From positions 372,001-436,000 of the forward strand of contig NZ_CP073710.1 of assembly GCF_021184045.1 (NCBI RefSeq): 64,000 nt of DNA, in the 5' to 3' direction. Positions within the stretch are counted from its first letter, which is position 1, and the number at the start of each line of letters is the position of its first letter. Both the position numbers and the translations under genes were made by a program. This DNA is from Methanococcoides orientis (GTDB lineage: Archaea; Halobacteriota; Methanosarcinia; Methanosarcinales; Methanosarcinaceae). The notes under the pieces are model-generated. The model did no database searches and was not told where the DNA came from. It saw only the letters and a list, made by a program, of their open reading frames with translations. Positions 34,500 through 43,567 of the stretch are shown here, in pieces.

Positions 34500-35543
34500 A
34501 TGAAAGCAGTAATAGTTCCTGTCAGGGATGTGGAAAAAGTAAAGACTGAACTTATTTCCATGGGTGTTTTGGATAAAGATAGAAAGATAAGGATAGTTGA
34601 ACATCCGGATGGCAAATTTGCTGAGATCCCGGTAATTTCTGGTATGGATCTATCTGATATTGATGGATCAAATATTAGTGAATTTGATATTGTTGAGCAG
34701 GATGAACCAGATTTCTACCGTTCTACTATGTCCTTAAAAGAGCATCTAAGTGGAACAGTCCCTGAAGAACTGATCGAACGTATTCCATCAGGATGGCAGG
34801 TACTCGGTGATATTGTGATCGTGAGCATTCCTGAGGAGCTGAAAAGCTACAGGGAGGACATCGCAAGGAAACTCCTTGTGATCAATCCAAGGTGCAGGTG
34901 TGTATTGCAGGACTTTGGTATCAAAGGCACTTTCAGGGAACCTGAACGTGAGGTCATCATCGGCGAAGATACAGAGACTATACAGAAGGAGCATGGTTGT
35001 TCTTTCAAGCTGGATGCTACGAAGATCATGTACTCAAAAGGCAATCTTGCTGAAAGAAAGCGCATGAGCAAGCTTGGTAAGGATGAGGTTGTAGTGGATA
35101 TGTTTGCAGGCATCGGTTACTTCTCGATCCCTCTTGCAGTCCATGGTAAGCCCAAAAAGGTCTATTCAATAGAGCTGAATCCGGTATCCTACCATTATCT
35201 GCTTGAGAATATACAGCTGAACTACCTTGAAGGGATCGTTCGGGCAATTAATGGTGATTGTGGTGAGGTCACACCACAGGGGGTTGCTGACAGGGTGATC
35301 ATGGGTTATGTGGGGATCACTCATCACTATCTGGACAAGGGCATCGGAGCTATTCGAAAGGAAGGTGGTATGCTCCATTATCATGAAACCACTCCAGAGG
35401 TCCTTGTGTTCGAGCGTCCTATTCAGAGGATAAAAGATGCTGCTTCTGCTCTTGGCAGGAGTGCCGAGATACGTGCATGTCACCGCATCAAGAAGTATTC
35501 TCCTGGCGTCTGGCATGTTGTGGTGGATGCTTTCATTAAATAA
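34500..35543 (+). CDS. taw2: Wyosine-pathway aminocarboxypropyltransferase Taw2 (Trm5 relative)
   Basis: A 347-residue SAM enzyme with a Rossmann core: VVDMFAGIGYFSIPLAVHG (motif I), VYSIELNPVSYHYLLENI and the motif DRVIMGYVGITHHYL. In Trm5 methyltransferases the last motif contains NLP or NPP; MGY with TH points instead to Taw2/TYW2, which transfers the 3-amino-3-carboxypropyl group of SAM to 4-demethylwyosine at position 37 of tRNA-Phe. The N-terminal D1-like region is present. The assignment against Trm5 rests on this motif. Confidence 0.8.
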   Translation: MKAVIVPVRDVEKVKTELISMGVLDKDRKIRIVEHPDGKFAEIPVISGMDLSDIDGSNISEFDIVEQDEPDFYRSTMSLKEHLSGTVPEELIERIPSGWQVLGDIVIVSIPEELKSYREDIARKLLVINPRCRCVLQDFGIKGTFREPEREVIIGEDTETIQKEHGCSFKLDATKIMYSKGNLAERKRMSKLGKDEVVVDMFAGIGYFSIPLAVHGKPKKVYSIELNPVSYHYLLENIQLNYLEGIVRAINGDCGEVTPQGVADRVIMGYVGITHHYLDKGIGAIRKEGGMLHYHETTPEVLVFERPIQRIKDAASALGRSAEIRACHRIKKYSPGVWHVVVDAFIK

Positions 35544-35650
35544 TGGCTGATGCCGTGATACGTCATAAAATGATGATCGCATAATTGTAGTGATCATTGC
35601 CATTGGTAGCCAAAATACTAAAAATAAGAAAGGTAAGTTGTGTCCTTAGT

Positions 35651-36124
35651 TCACAACTTGATCGTACTTGCGGAAAGGTCGGAATCGATAATATAGTCGA
35701 AGTTGATCGGTCCGATCCAGCACTGAGTATCGAACATTGACTGGAAACATATGCCGATCACATTTGTGTTCTCAGCACCTTCGAGAATGTCATCCAGATT
35801 TTGTTTTATTGTTTCAACATCGATCTTCATCTTTGGCATTGCAAGGCCGCCAAGCAGGACGACAGTATCTGCATGATAGTCGATGTCATCGCCAATCTGC
35901 ATGCCACTGGGCGTGGATATTATTGCTTTTGCTTCATGGTGCCTGATGTCAGGAATGAAACCGACTTCAATTGATGCATCCCTTATCACATATGCCATGA
36001 GTTCTGCAAAAGGTGTGCAAAAACCGGTTGTTCCGATGAACATCACTTTCTTAGAATCCTTGACCAGCTCTCGGAAGGATGTCAGCAGTCCACCGATTCC
36101 ACTAGCGTTATTGATTACTTCCAT
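35651..36124 (-). CDS. DUF2124-like methanogen protein next to mch
   Basis: A 157-residue Rossmann-like protein (KKVMFIGTTGFCTPFAELM, YHADTVVLLGGLAMPKMKI) that I recall as DUF2124, found mainly in methanogens. ATG at 36124 is preserved by GGAGTGATC directly upstream; the in-frame ATG at 36172 lies within the gap to mch and lacks support. It is 63 bases downstream of mch on the same strand and probably co-transcribed. Function is unknown. Confidence 0.72.
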   Translation of the reverse strand: MEVINNASGIGGLLTSFRELVKDSKKVMFIGTTGFCTPFAELMAYVIRDASIEVGFIPDIRHHEAKAIISTPSGMQIGDDIDYHADTVVLLGGLAMPKMKIDVETIKQNLDDILEGAENTNVIGICFQSMFDTQCWIGPINFDYIIDSDLSASTIKL

Positions 36125-36187
36125 GATCACTCCAATAAAAAAAGAAGTTATGCAGCCGTAAAAAGGCTGCATGTCGAATTATTAAAT

Positions 36188-37150
36188 TTATACGTTCTTG
36201 ATGCCGAAGGATTCGAGCAGAATGCCAGGGTTGGTGCGTCCGCTTGTGAATGACTTCTTGGTTGCAACATCGTTGATGGTGATCTTTGCAGGGGCGAACA
36301 TACCAGCATCGACCTTGAAGAAGTCGAAGCCTGCTTCCTTGAAGGTTGTGTAGAATGGCTTACCAAAGTCCCTGGAGGTGTTGGATGGTGCCTTCTTCAC
36401 GAAGTCCTCGAGCTTCTCTGCGTCTCCGAAGTCAACGGTGTAGTAGGTCTCACCACAGTAGATGATACAGTCATTGGTTGAACCCATGCACTTTGTGTCA
36501 TCTCCGACGATAGGTGCGATAGGTGCGACACCGAAACCGCTCTTGATGGTGTTGATGTCAAATCCGATGGACTCGAGCTTGTGGATACCTGTCTCAACGA
36601 CCCTTGCGGATATCTGTACTGAACCTGCGATGGATGAGGTTGGTGCAACTGCGATGTAAACGTTCTGTGGGTCGACACTGCAGTGCTTTGCGATGTACTC
36701 AACGATCTCTTCGGTTGGGAGCTTGTCGGATTCCATTACGAGAACTGCTGCATCTGCATCGTCCTTGTAGCCGATCTCTTCGTAGAGCTCTTTTGGCTTA
36801 AGACCAAGGCCTCTTGCAGGACCGGAGCCCATGCCGAAGTAGTCCCCGACTGCAATTCTCCAGCCTGCGTACTGGGATGCCATACATGCGATGGTAGGGT
36901 GGTCTGTAGCAACCTGAATAGCTGGTACTGGAAGACCATCGAGATCGACCTTTGTGTATGAGATCTCTGCAAGGTCTGCAAGGCAGAGGCGTGAGAGGTA
37001 CATACCTGCATCGTATCCACCTTCTACATTGACACCACAGTCAATGATGGTAGCGCCGTTTTCAAGTTCCTTTGATTCGACTTTGATCTCTTCTTCCCAG
37101 TCTAACATCTCATCAATAATTGCTAATCCCTTTTCGTTGACACTTATCAT
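36188..37150 (-). CDS. mch: Methenyltetrahydromethanopterin cyclohydrolase
   Basis: A 320-residue enzyme that interconverts 5-formyl- and 5,10-methenyl-tetrahydro(sarcino)methanopterin, an essential C1 step in methanogenesis and methyl oxidation. Family segments: [53 protein letters not shown] and [17 protein letters not shown] at 37150 fits the GAGTGATT SD better than GTG at 37159. The high frequency of preferred codons suggests strong expression. Confidence 0.97.
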   Translation of the reverse strand: MISVNEKGLAIIDEMLDWEEEIKVESKELENGATIIDCGVNVEGGYDAGMYLSRLCLADLAEISYTKVDLDGLPVPAIQVATDHPTIACMASQYAGWRIAVGDYFGMGSGPARGLGLKPKELYEEIGYKDDADAAVLVMESDKLPTEEIVEYIAKHCSVDPQNVYIAVAPTSSIAGSVQISARVVETGIHKLESIGFDINTIKSGFGVAPIAPIVGDDTKCMGSTNDCIIYCGETYYTVDFGDAEKLEDFVKKAPSNTSRDFGKPFYTTFKEAGFDFFKVDAGMFAPAKITINDVATKKSFTSGRTNPGILLESFGIKNV

Positions 37151-37159
37151 ATTAATCAC

Positions 37160-37558
37160 TCTACACGGTTTGGTGTCAATGATTGGGTTGGTTAGAATAT
37201 GAATTTATCGGTGTTTGGAAAGTTGGTGGGAGGGTGGTTTTTGGTGATGGTGTAAATAGTTTCCGGGTAAACAAAACAAGAACATTTCTTAGAGGATCCA
37301 TTTTATTATTTGTTTTGTTTGCAGTGCTACATTTGTATGGTCTCCTATATATTATAGGATATTTTATATTATTTTACAGAATCTTCTTATAATACAAAAT
37401 GCAATGTTTATACTATGGGTATGTTTGGCTGTGGGGATTGGAAAGTAGCATTGCCTTTATTGTATCTGAAGTTTTTTGGCACTACTGTTTTTTTGATATC
37501 AATCTCTCCAGATGTAGATGATTTTTGAAATCTTTGTATTAATAAGGTAGTGGATGAA
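37160..37558. other. Divergent intergenic region without genes (mch / surface protein)
   Basis: About 400 bases, A/T-rich, holding the promoters of mch (leftward) and the beta-helix surface protein (rightward). Several TATA-like runs are seen at 37347-37400. I find no RNA gene or repeat. SD-like AAGGTAGTGG precedes the rightward start. Confidence 0.5.
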
Positions 37559-40432
37559 ATGAGTTTGAAACAAAGTATACTGATTTGTTTTGGAATAACT
37601 TTAGTATTGATGGCTGCAGGTATTGCTGCTGCAGCGACCCTCAATGTGACCAGCACTGTGGGTCCACAGAATTATACAACTATCCAGCAAGCGGTAAATA
37701 ACTCTGCGGCTGGCGATACTATTTTGGTGTATCCGGGTACGTATAATGAAAACGTGAACGTGGATAAACAACTGAACATTACGTCAACAGGCGGTGCTGC
37801 CGTCACGAATGTCACTGCTTTATTATCTAACGACCATGTTTTCGAGGTTACTGCAGATAATGTTACTATCCGTGGGTTCAATGTGAGTGGTGCTACCGTT
37901 GAGGGTAATGCGGGTATCTTTCTATCTTCTTCCAACAACAGCACGCTGACCGACAACACGGTGATGGGTGACTATGAAGGCATCTATCTTGTAGGCTCAA
38001 ACTACAACATGGTGACAAACAACATGCTGAAGTACTGCGGCAGTGACGGCATCGATATGGATCACTCTAACTACAACTCGTTGATCGATAACACGGCGTC
38101 GTACAATGACGACGATGGTATCGAGCTGAGTGACTTTAGCAACTACAACACGGTGACCGACAATACGGCGGAGTACAACAGCAATGACGGCATCTATCTG
38201 AATGTATCAAGTAACAACAATCTGATTAGCAACACAGTGTCGAACAACTCTATCGCTGGTATTAAGTTAAAATTGTCTAGCAACAATACGCTGATCGACA
38301 ACACGGCGTCGAGCGATGATTCCTTGAACAATTACGTCGAGCTTATTCATCTGTTAAATTCTTCCTACAACACGCTGACCGGCAACACGGCTTTTGGTGG
38401 CTGGCACGGTATCTATCTGTATATATCCAGTAACAATGACTTAACCAACAACAATGCATCGAACAATGGTAATGACGGTATTGAGCTGGAATGGTCTGGC
38501 AACAACACGCTGACCAGTAACACGGTGTCGTACGCTGCCGAAGATGGTATTGAGGTGGACTGGTCTGGTAACAATGACCTGATCAACAACAAGGTCTCAA
38601 ACAACCATTATGAGGGCATCCGGATAGTTAATTCCAGCTACAACACGCTGACCGGCAACACGGCGGAGTACAACACCAATGACGGCATCGATCTCAAAAA
38701 CTCCAGCTACAACACGCTGACCGACAACACGGCGGAGTACAACGGCAATGACGGCTTCGATATCAAAGAGTCCAGCAACAACAACATGCTGAGCAACAAC
38801 ACGGCGGAGTACAACGGCAATGATGGCATCTATTTGGGTTATTCCAGCAACAACACCCTGATTGGCAACATGTTGTCGCATAATACTAGGGATGGCATCG
38901 ATATGGATTACTGCAGCATCAGCAATCTAACCGACAACAAGGTGTCGTACAGCGGCGAGGAAGGCATCGATGTGGATAGCTCCAGCAACAATCGCATCTA
39001 CAACAACTACTTCAACAACACGATTAATGTTGGATTTATTGGCATCAATGTTGGAAACATATGGAATATCACAAAAACCGCTGGTACAAACGTCGTGGGA
39101 GGTCCCTATATTGGAGGTAACTACTGGTCAGATTATAGCGGTGTTGATAATGATGGAGATGGAATCGGCGACTCCCAGATTGATCTTAATGCCAGTAACA
39201 CAGACTATCTGCCACTGTTGCTGGATACCACGGCTCCTGTGATCGCAGTGGAACTTCCGCAGAACAATGCAGACTATTCCACAAGAACAGTTCCGCTCAA
39301 CGTTACCGGTGACGGGACCGTGAATAAGTGGTGGTACAGCCTCAATGGCGGAGCCAATGTCACATTCACACCCAACATAACATTGCCTGAACTGCCTGAC
39401 GATGATTATTTCATCATGGTCTATGCCAATGACACTGTAGGTAATGAGGTTGCATCAGCCCTGATCAATTTCAGTATCGATACCGTACCTCCTGCAAATA
39501 TTACGAATCTCACGGTTGCATCAAGAACAAGAAGTTCCATCACCCTTTCATGGGACGTTTCTCACGATGCTGATCATGTGGAACTGTGGAGGAACAATGT
39601 CTACATTACCGATGTGTTTGGTGTCAGCCATGAAAATACAGGATTGGCTTCTGCAACATCCTACAATTATGGTCTGCGCCCGGTTGATACTGCTGGAAAT
39701 GTGGGCAACTGGTCAAATATCACGGCATCGACCCAAACCAGTAGCACTTCAGGTAGTACAAAATCCTCTAGTAGTGGGGGTGGTAGTGGATCAAGTGGTG
39801 AAGCCTTTGAGAACATCGCCTTCAAGGACGTGAAGACAGAGAACATCATAAGTGGACTTGAAATCAGTTATGTCTTCGATGAAGAACAGAATGCAATTCA
39901 GTACATCAACTTCTCTGCATTGAGAAACTACGGAAGGGTTTCAACAACTATCGAAGTGCTTAAGGGCAGATCTACACTGGTTGATGAAAGTGCTCCGGGA
40001 ATTGTTTATAGCAACCTTAACATCTGGGTTGGTATCTCAGGATTTGCTACAGAAGATAACATTGCTAATCCGGTAATAGGTTTCCGTGTAGCAAAAGAAT
40101 GGTTGACAGAAAATGGACTTGATGAGAAATCAATTGTATTATATCGTCACAGTGAAGGCAAATGGAATGCTCTTGATACAAAGAAAGTTGGAGAAGATGA
40201 TAAATTCTTGTACTTCGAGGCAAAAGCAACAGGTTTCTCATCATTTGCAATTTGCGCTTTGAAGATGGATACTACTCCGATTATAGCCCCATTCCCATCT
40301 GATGACGATGTAATTACTGAAGTGCCTGAGTTAGAAAATGAGGCAGTGTCTACTGGTCTGCCAGGTTTCAGTTCACTTCTCGCGATTGGAGTTCTCGGTA
40401 TGGTTTATACCTTATTCAGAAGAAGAACTTAA
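37559..40432 (+). CDS. Large surface protein: NosD-like beta-helix, FN3-like, PGF-pre-PGF and PGF-CTERM
   Basis: A 957-residue exported protein (from ATG 37559). It has a signal peptide (ICFGITLVLMAAGIAAA), then about 20 right-handed beta-helix coils built on YNTLTDNTAEYNGNDGI-like repeats, then an FN3-like segment (about 650-720), a Ser/Gly linker, a PGF-pre-PGF domain and a C-terminal PGF-CTERM (LPGFSSLLAIGVLGMVY, RRR), the signal cleaved by archaeosortase and replaced by a lipid anchor. It is probably part of the S-layer or cell-contact surface. The tandem DNA repeats make copy-number change likely. Confidence 0.9.
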   Translation: MSLKQSILICFGITLVLMAAGIAAAATLNVTSTVGPQNYTTIQQAVNNSAAGDTILVYPGTYNENVNVDKQLNITSTGGAAVTNVTALLSNDHVFEVTADNVTIRGFNVSGATVEGNAGIFLSSSNNSTLTDNTVMGDYEGIYLVGSNYNMVTNNMLKYCGSDGIDMDHSNYNSLIDNTASYNDDDGIELSDFSNYNTVTDNTAEYNSNDGIYLNVSSNNNLISNTVSNNSIAGIKLKLSSNNTLIDNTASSDDSLNNYVELIHLLNSSYNTLTGNTAFGGWHGIYLYISSNNDLTNNNASNNGNDGIELEWSGNNTLTSNTVSYAAEDGIEVDWSGNNDLINNKVSNNHYEGIRIVNSSYNTLTGNTAEYNTNDGIDLKNSSYNTLTDNTAEYNGNDGFDIKESSNNNMLSNNTAEYNGNDGIYLGYSSNNTLIGNMLSHNTRDGIDMDYCSISNLTDNKVSYSGEEGIDVDSSSNNRIYNNYFNNTINVGFIGINVGNIWNITKTAGTNVVGGPYIGGNYWSDYSGVDNDGDGIGDSQIDLNASNTDYLPLLLDTTAPVIAVELPQNNADYSTRTVPLNVTGDGTVNKWWYSLNGGANVTFTPNITLPELPDDDYFIMVYANDTVGNEVASALINFSIDTVPPANITNLTVASRTRSSITLSWDVSHDADHVELWRNNVYITDVFGVSHENTGLASATSYNYGLRPVDTAGNVGNWSNITASTQTSSTSGSTKSSSSGGGSGSSGEAFENIAFKDVKTENIISGLEISYVFDEEQNAIQYINFSALRNYGRVSTTIEVLKGRSTLVDESAPGIVYSNLNIWVGISGFATEDNIANPVIGFRVAKEWLTENGLDEKSIVLYRHSEGKWNALDTKKVGEDDKFLYFEAKATGFSSFAICALKMDTTPIIAPFPSDDDVITEVPELENEAVSTGLPGFSSLLAIGVLGMVYTLFRRRT

Positions 40433-40468
40433 GTGCAGTGATTAATTCTGCACTTCTTTTTTATTTTT
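40431..40468 (+). terminator. Hairpin terminator after the beta-helix surface gene
   Basis: Eight-base stem AAGTGCAG/CTGCACTT (40431-40438 and 40448-40455) with a nine-base loop, followed by a T run. The stop codon overlaps the stem. Confidence 0.8.
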
Positions 40469-40588
40469 AAAACACTGGCTATTTTATTATTAATTTATAT
40501 TTATGTTCTTGAGGTTCTTCTGAGGCACGACACTCCTCACAGAAAGTGTAAAGTTCTCATGATCGGAGTTGAAGCATTCTTTTAGATT

Positions 40589-40945
40589 TCACATTCCTAC
40601 TACAGCAGATGGTAAATAGCCATCAACCGCATCTAAAACATTCCAAAAGGCCTTTGCATCCTCGAAATTATCAAAGAAAAAAATCTTATCATGGTAAGAG
40701 GTTATAAAGAATGTTACACCAAAAGTTATCTCTTGATCGTAGGGTATGGGAGCTTCTCCGCCAAGATGGCAATACTCGATATATTCCGTAACTGGCTCCA
40801 CAAAAAGTTTTCCTTCGGGGGAATACTTTCCACCATGGCAGGAAACACCTTCTTCACTTTGAAATTTTTGATAAGCCTCTACCGCTTCTTCAAACTTTTC
40901 ATTGTCAATTCCAAAGTTCACAATCTCTATTTTCTGTTCTCTCAT
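40589..40945 (-). CDS. Small hypothetical protein
   Basis: A 118-residue acidic cytoplasmic protein from ATG 40945 (an in-frame ATG at 40987 lies upstream with no SD). No family recognised. Aromatic residues are frequent (FFITSYHDKIFFFDNFEDAKAF), and two Cys are present (VSCHGG, EYCHLGG). Its low G+C and isolated position in the 40-43 kb patch suggest accessory status. Confidence 0.6.
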   Translation of the reverse strand: MREQKIEIVNFGIDNEKFEEAVEAYQKFQSEEGVSCHGGKYSPEGKLFVEPVTEYIEYCHLGGEAPIPYDQEITFGVTFFITSYHDKIFFFDNFEDAKAFWNVLDAVDGYLPSAVVGM

Positions 40946-41063
40946 AAATTTCCATCCCTTTCTGAGAACATGTAGGTTTATGTGCATATATATTTATTTG
41001 AGTATTCGAATAATTATATACTAATTCGTTTTATTCTATTTATTTTAAAATAGTCTGGAACTT

Positions 41064-41100
41064 AAGCTTTCATAAAGTGCAAATGGTGCCTATCTCACCA
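41064..41100. repeat. Dispersed repeat, copy 1 (diverged)
   Basis: Aligned with copies at 41564, 42450 and 53346: AAGCTTTCATAAAGTGCAAA followed by TGGTGCCTATCTCACC. It overlaps the end of the small gene at 41095-41343. Confidence 0.4.
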
Positions 41101-41343
41101 ATAACGAATCCCTTTATCCCTTCTTGCCTCGATGTCTTCAATATCTTTGATTGTTTGGGATATTTGTATGCTGCTTTTTAAGTATGATCTAATAAACGCA
41201 GAGTCACCAAAAAGTTCCTTTGCTGCTTCCGGATTATCATCAATTGCTTTAAGATGTTTTGACAGACCCTCAATGGTTTTGTCAATTTCACCCTTATCCG
41301 AAATCCCTAATAATTCACGTATCCAATCTAACATCGTATTCAT
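41095..41343 (-). CDS. Small hypothetical protein
   Basis: An 82-residue helical, charged protein (LDWIRELLGISDKGEIDKTI near the N-terminus). No family is recognised and no membrane segment is present. ATG at 41334 may be the true start because AGGAATG lies a few bases before it. The end of the gene overlaps a dispersed repeat. Codon content is plausible but coding status is not certain. Confidence 0.5.
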   Translation of the reverse strand: MNTMLDWIRELLGISDKGEIDKTIEGLSKHLKAIDDNPEAAKELFGDSAFIRSYLKSSIQISQTIKDIEDIEARRDKGIRYW

Positions 41344-41689
41344 TCCTGTAATTCAACTGTTTTATTCACATCACTATCTTAACTTCATTGTATTTTTTTC
41401 GGTTTTTTACTGATAGCAATAGAACCATCTGTATATTTTCGATTCTTGTGCACAAAAATAGCAATTCTACATTTAAAGCTTTTGAAGAATACTCCTGTTG
41501 TGTTTCTTTTTTGAAATATCTATCTCCTTGGAAGATTATATGGCGAGGAATATATTCGAACCTCAAGCTTCCGGGAAATACAGATGCTACCTATTCGGAT
41601 GTTACATGTCTAGTTCAATCTTCATATTTCGAATAGATTAGCAATAAAAAACATTACTTTTAAATACTTTTGTACAGTTCGGGAGTTTG
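41344..41689. other. Intergenic region with promoter of the ion channel
   Basis: 346 bases, A/T-rich. It contains dispersed-repeat copy 2 (41564-41634) and a TATA-like TTTTAAATACTTT (41658-41670) for the ion channel gene. A 66-codon minus-strand frame crosses part of it but looks non-coding. Confidence 0.5.
41564..41634. repeat. Dispersed repeat, copy 2
   Basis: The first 44 bases (41564-41607) match 42450-42493 with two mismatches: CAAGCTTCC, two variable bases, then GAAATACAGATGCTACCTAT and TCGGATGTTACAT. Weaker similarity continues for about 27 bases. Copies 2 and 3 flank the ion channel gene in the same orientation. Confidence 0.85.
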
Positions 41690-42445
41690 ATGGCTTTAAA
41701 AAATGATACATTGGCAAACAAGATTGAAAGCAAGTTAGAAACTCCAATGATCATCATTGCTATTTTTGTATTGCCTCTTGTTCTTATAGAGTTAGAAATC
41801 GTACGGACAACTCCTCAAATAGTTCTGACAGCACAATTGTTAGATGATGCAATATGGTTTATTTTTCTTGCAGAATTTGTATTGTTATTTAGCCTTCACT
41901 CAATGAAGGTGGAGTATGCAAAAAGTAATTGGTTCATGCTGTTGTTGTTAATACTTACTCCACCAATTGTTGTACCAGAAGGTTTCTCTTCACTTAGATC
42001 TTTGAGATCATTGCGTATTTTTCGAGCTTTAAGGAGTTTTAGAGTCATTATCGCAATAAAGAGAGGGATAAGTCCAATATATCAAATATTTCAAAAAAAT
42101 TCTATGCAGTATGTCACAGCTTATTCTTTAGTTTTAATTGTTTTGTCTGGAACACTTTTTAGTCGCATCGAAAATCTGAAGTTTTCAGAAGGTGTATGGT
42201 GGTCACTTACAACTGTAACAACCGTAGGTTATGGTGATTTATATCCCGAAACTTTAGCTGGTAAGTTTTTAGCATTTTTTGTTATGATTGTTGGGATTGG
42301 ATTTGTTTCAGTACTGACAGCAAATGTAGCTGCATATTTTGTAGAAAATGATCTTGAGAATGAAAGTAATGGCATGCTTATGGAAAAAATAAATGAGTTG
42401 TCTGATAAAATAGATGAACTTGATAGGAAAATATCAGATAAATAA
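41690..42445 (+). CDS. Voltage-gated-type potassium channel
   Basis: A 251-residue membrane protein with six predicted segments. S4-like segment SLRSLRSLRIFRALRSFRV has Arg every third residue. Selectivity filter Thr178-Val-Gly-Tyr-Gly-Asp183 (TTVGYGD) follows a pore helix (VWWSLTTVT). The C-terminus is a short coiled coil, with no RCK/TrkA domain. ATG at 41690 follows GGGAG. It is a Kv-like channel for K+; flanking direct repeats suggest the segment may have been inserted or lost as a unit. Confidence 0.92.
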   Translation: MALKNDTLANKIESKLETPMIIIAIFVLPLVLIELEIVRTTPQIVLTAQLLDDAIWFIFLAEFVLLFSLHSMKVEYAKSNWFMLLLLILTPPIVVPEGFSSLRSLRSLRIFRALRSFRVIIAIKRGISPIYQIFQKNSMQYVTAYSLVLIVLSGTLFSRIENLKFSEGVWWSLTTVTTVGYGDLYPETLAGKFLAFFVMIVGIGFVSVLTANVAAYFVENDLENESNGMLMEKINELSDKIDELDRKISDK

Positions 42446-42449
42446 TTTT

Positions 42450-42520
42450 CAAGCTTCCACGAAATACAGATGCTACCTATTCGGATGTTACATATACAAC
42501 TCTATCTTCATCTTCTGAAT
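42450..42520. repeat. Dispersed repeat, copy 3
   Basis: Starts 5 bases after the channel stop codon. 42450-42493 equals copy 2 at 42 of 44 positions. It is followed by a fragment shared with 53393-53450. Confidence 0.85.
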
Positions 42521-42616
42521 CCGATCACAATAATACCTCGCAGCAACTCCAAGATGCTTCTTTGGTAACTTACCGAACTTATCAATCGTAATCTCATCAT
42601 ACATGTAACTGGTCAT
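42488..42616 (-). pseudogene. Fragment of a repeated gene (C-terminal tail)
   Basis: A 42-codon minus-strand frame ending in LPKKHLGVAARYYCDRIQKM plus a short tail. A second fragment at 53343-53450 ends in LLKKHFGVAANYCCDLLQKK. The similarity at protein level suggests both are remnants of one gene family that carries the dispersed repeat at its 3' end. No full copy is in the window. Confidence 0.5.
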
Positions 42617-42658
42617 CTTGTGAAAGGTACAAATCACATTTTTCCAAAAAAATAATAC

Positions 42659-42714
42659 AAAAAAATCATAGCAAAAAAATCATAGCAAAAAAATCATAGC
42701 AAAAAAATCATAGC
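42659..42714. repeat. Four tandem copies of a 14-base unit
   Basis: The unit AAAAAAATCATAGC occurs four times without mismatch, followed by another seven A. The run lies in the region 42446-42991, about 545 bases between the ion channel and the next gene, which otherwise holds dispersed-repeat copy 3, a gene fragment and A/T-rich promoter sequence. Confidence 0.95.
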
Positions 42715-42991
42715 AAAAAAAGAAGGATGCATTACCTCCTCTTTTCATAAATCTCTTCTTCATGGTTTCCTTTGGTGTTATGTAACTCCTATAAATGAAA
42801 ATCCACTTTTGCAAAATATTTGATAATGCCCACTGTTTTGACAAATCTGATCTGCAATCAATATCTTCCAATAACCTCCTAGTTTGAAGCGCAAAAAATA
42901 TATCTTGTAAAATTATAATTTATATGTTGTGGAAAATAGTCATCAATGTTTGATGGATTATTTAATAAGAAATCATAGGTGAGGGTAAATT

Positions 42992-43399
42992 ATGCAGAGC
43001 ATTGCTATTGAATCAGGTCCTGTTAGAGTAATATCATCCGGTACGGTTATTTCTTTTGACAAGAATCCGATCGAGATAACGATGGGAGGTTCGGGCAGAT
43101 GCAAGGTTATCATGATCTTTCATGATGAAGATGGAGAAGGCAAATCATTTGTCAGGCCAAGAGTTATAGGTTCCAGGACCATTGAATTAACATTTGTTAA
43201 CTTCAAGGATCCTCTGGGTTCCGGGAACGTAAAGCCGATCCATTTTGCAACTATTGGTGGGCGTACTATATTTATGAATTACAGGATATATTCTTATTTG
43301 GATAGCGATAAAACAGTTCACTATACATTCTATTGTTCACAGGAAGACTCCCTGGACAAAGTGCATACAGAAGGCTTCAATGAATGGATAGTTGAGTGA
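42992..43399 (+). CDS. Small beta-rich protein, DUF6864-like
   Basis: A 135-residue protein, predicted all-beta, with ISSGTVISFDKNPIEITM, VNFKDPLGSGNVKPIHFATI and MNYRIYSY. This pattern recalls the DUF6864 family of small prokaryotic proteins with no known function; the name is from memory. It has no signal or membrane segment. A TATA-like stretch lies near 42910-42925. The neighbours give no functional hint. Confidence 0.6.
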   Translation: MQSIAIESGPVRVISSGTVISFDKNPIEITMGGSGRCKVIMIFHDEDGEGKSFVRPRVIGSRTIELTFVNFKDPLGSGNVKPIHFATIGGRTIFMNYRIYSYLDSDKTVHYTFYCSQEDSLDKVHTEGFNEWIVE

Positions 43400-43455
43400 T
43401 AAAATGAATTGGTCGGTGGACAAATTTACTCTGAATTTATGAGTTAATATGCAAT

Positions 43456-43484
43456 TGCAGGGGATGGCAGGAGCATCCCTTGCA
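43456..43484. other. Strong hairpin between convergent genes
   Basis: TGCAGGGGATG and CATCCCTTGCA form an 11-base stem with one G-T pair and a seven-base loop. No T run follows on either strand. It lies 57 bases after the DUF6864-like gene and may end transcription or stabilise the mRNA end. Confidence 0.5.
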
Positions 43485-43567
43485 AGCCGCAGCTATTTGT
43501 GTGACATGTGGGCATATATTCATATGCTGTTTCTGTGATACTCAAGCATTGATCTCAGTAACTTCTG

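Noticed and set aside
38597-38881. Minus-strand frame of Val/Ala-rich repeats in the beta-helix gene
   Set aside because: Shadow of Asn-rich coding repeats; the plus-strand frame has signal peptide, repeats and sorting signal.
37900-39000. Repeated units in the beta-helix gene as a CRISPR-like or mobile repeat
   Set aside because: All units are in frame and encode the regular Asn-rich coils of a beta-helix.
41366-41566. 66-codon minus-strand frame between the small gene and the ion channel
   Set aside because: No SD, no family, overlaps the edge of a dispersed repeat; probably chance in A/T-rich DNA.
42659-42714. Possible CRISPR array
   Set aside because: The 14-base repeat has no unique spacers, and no cas genes are in the window.
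42680-42871. 63-codon minus-strand frame over the 14-base repeats
   Set aside because: Its C-terminal part is only the tandem repeat read through; the rest has no similarity or SD.
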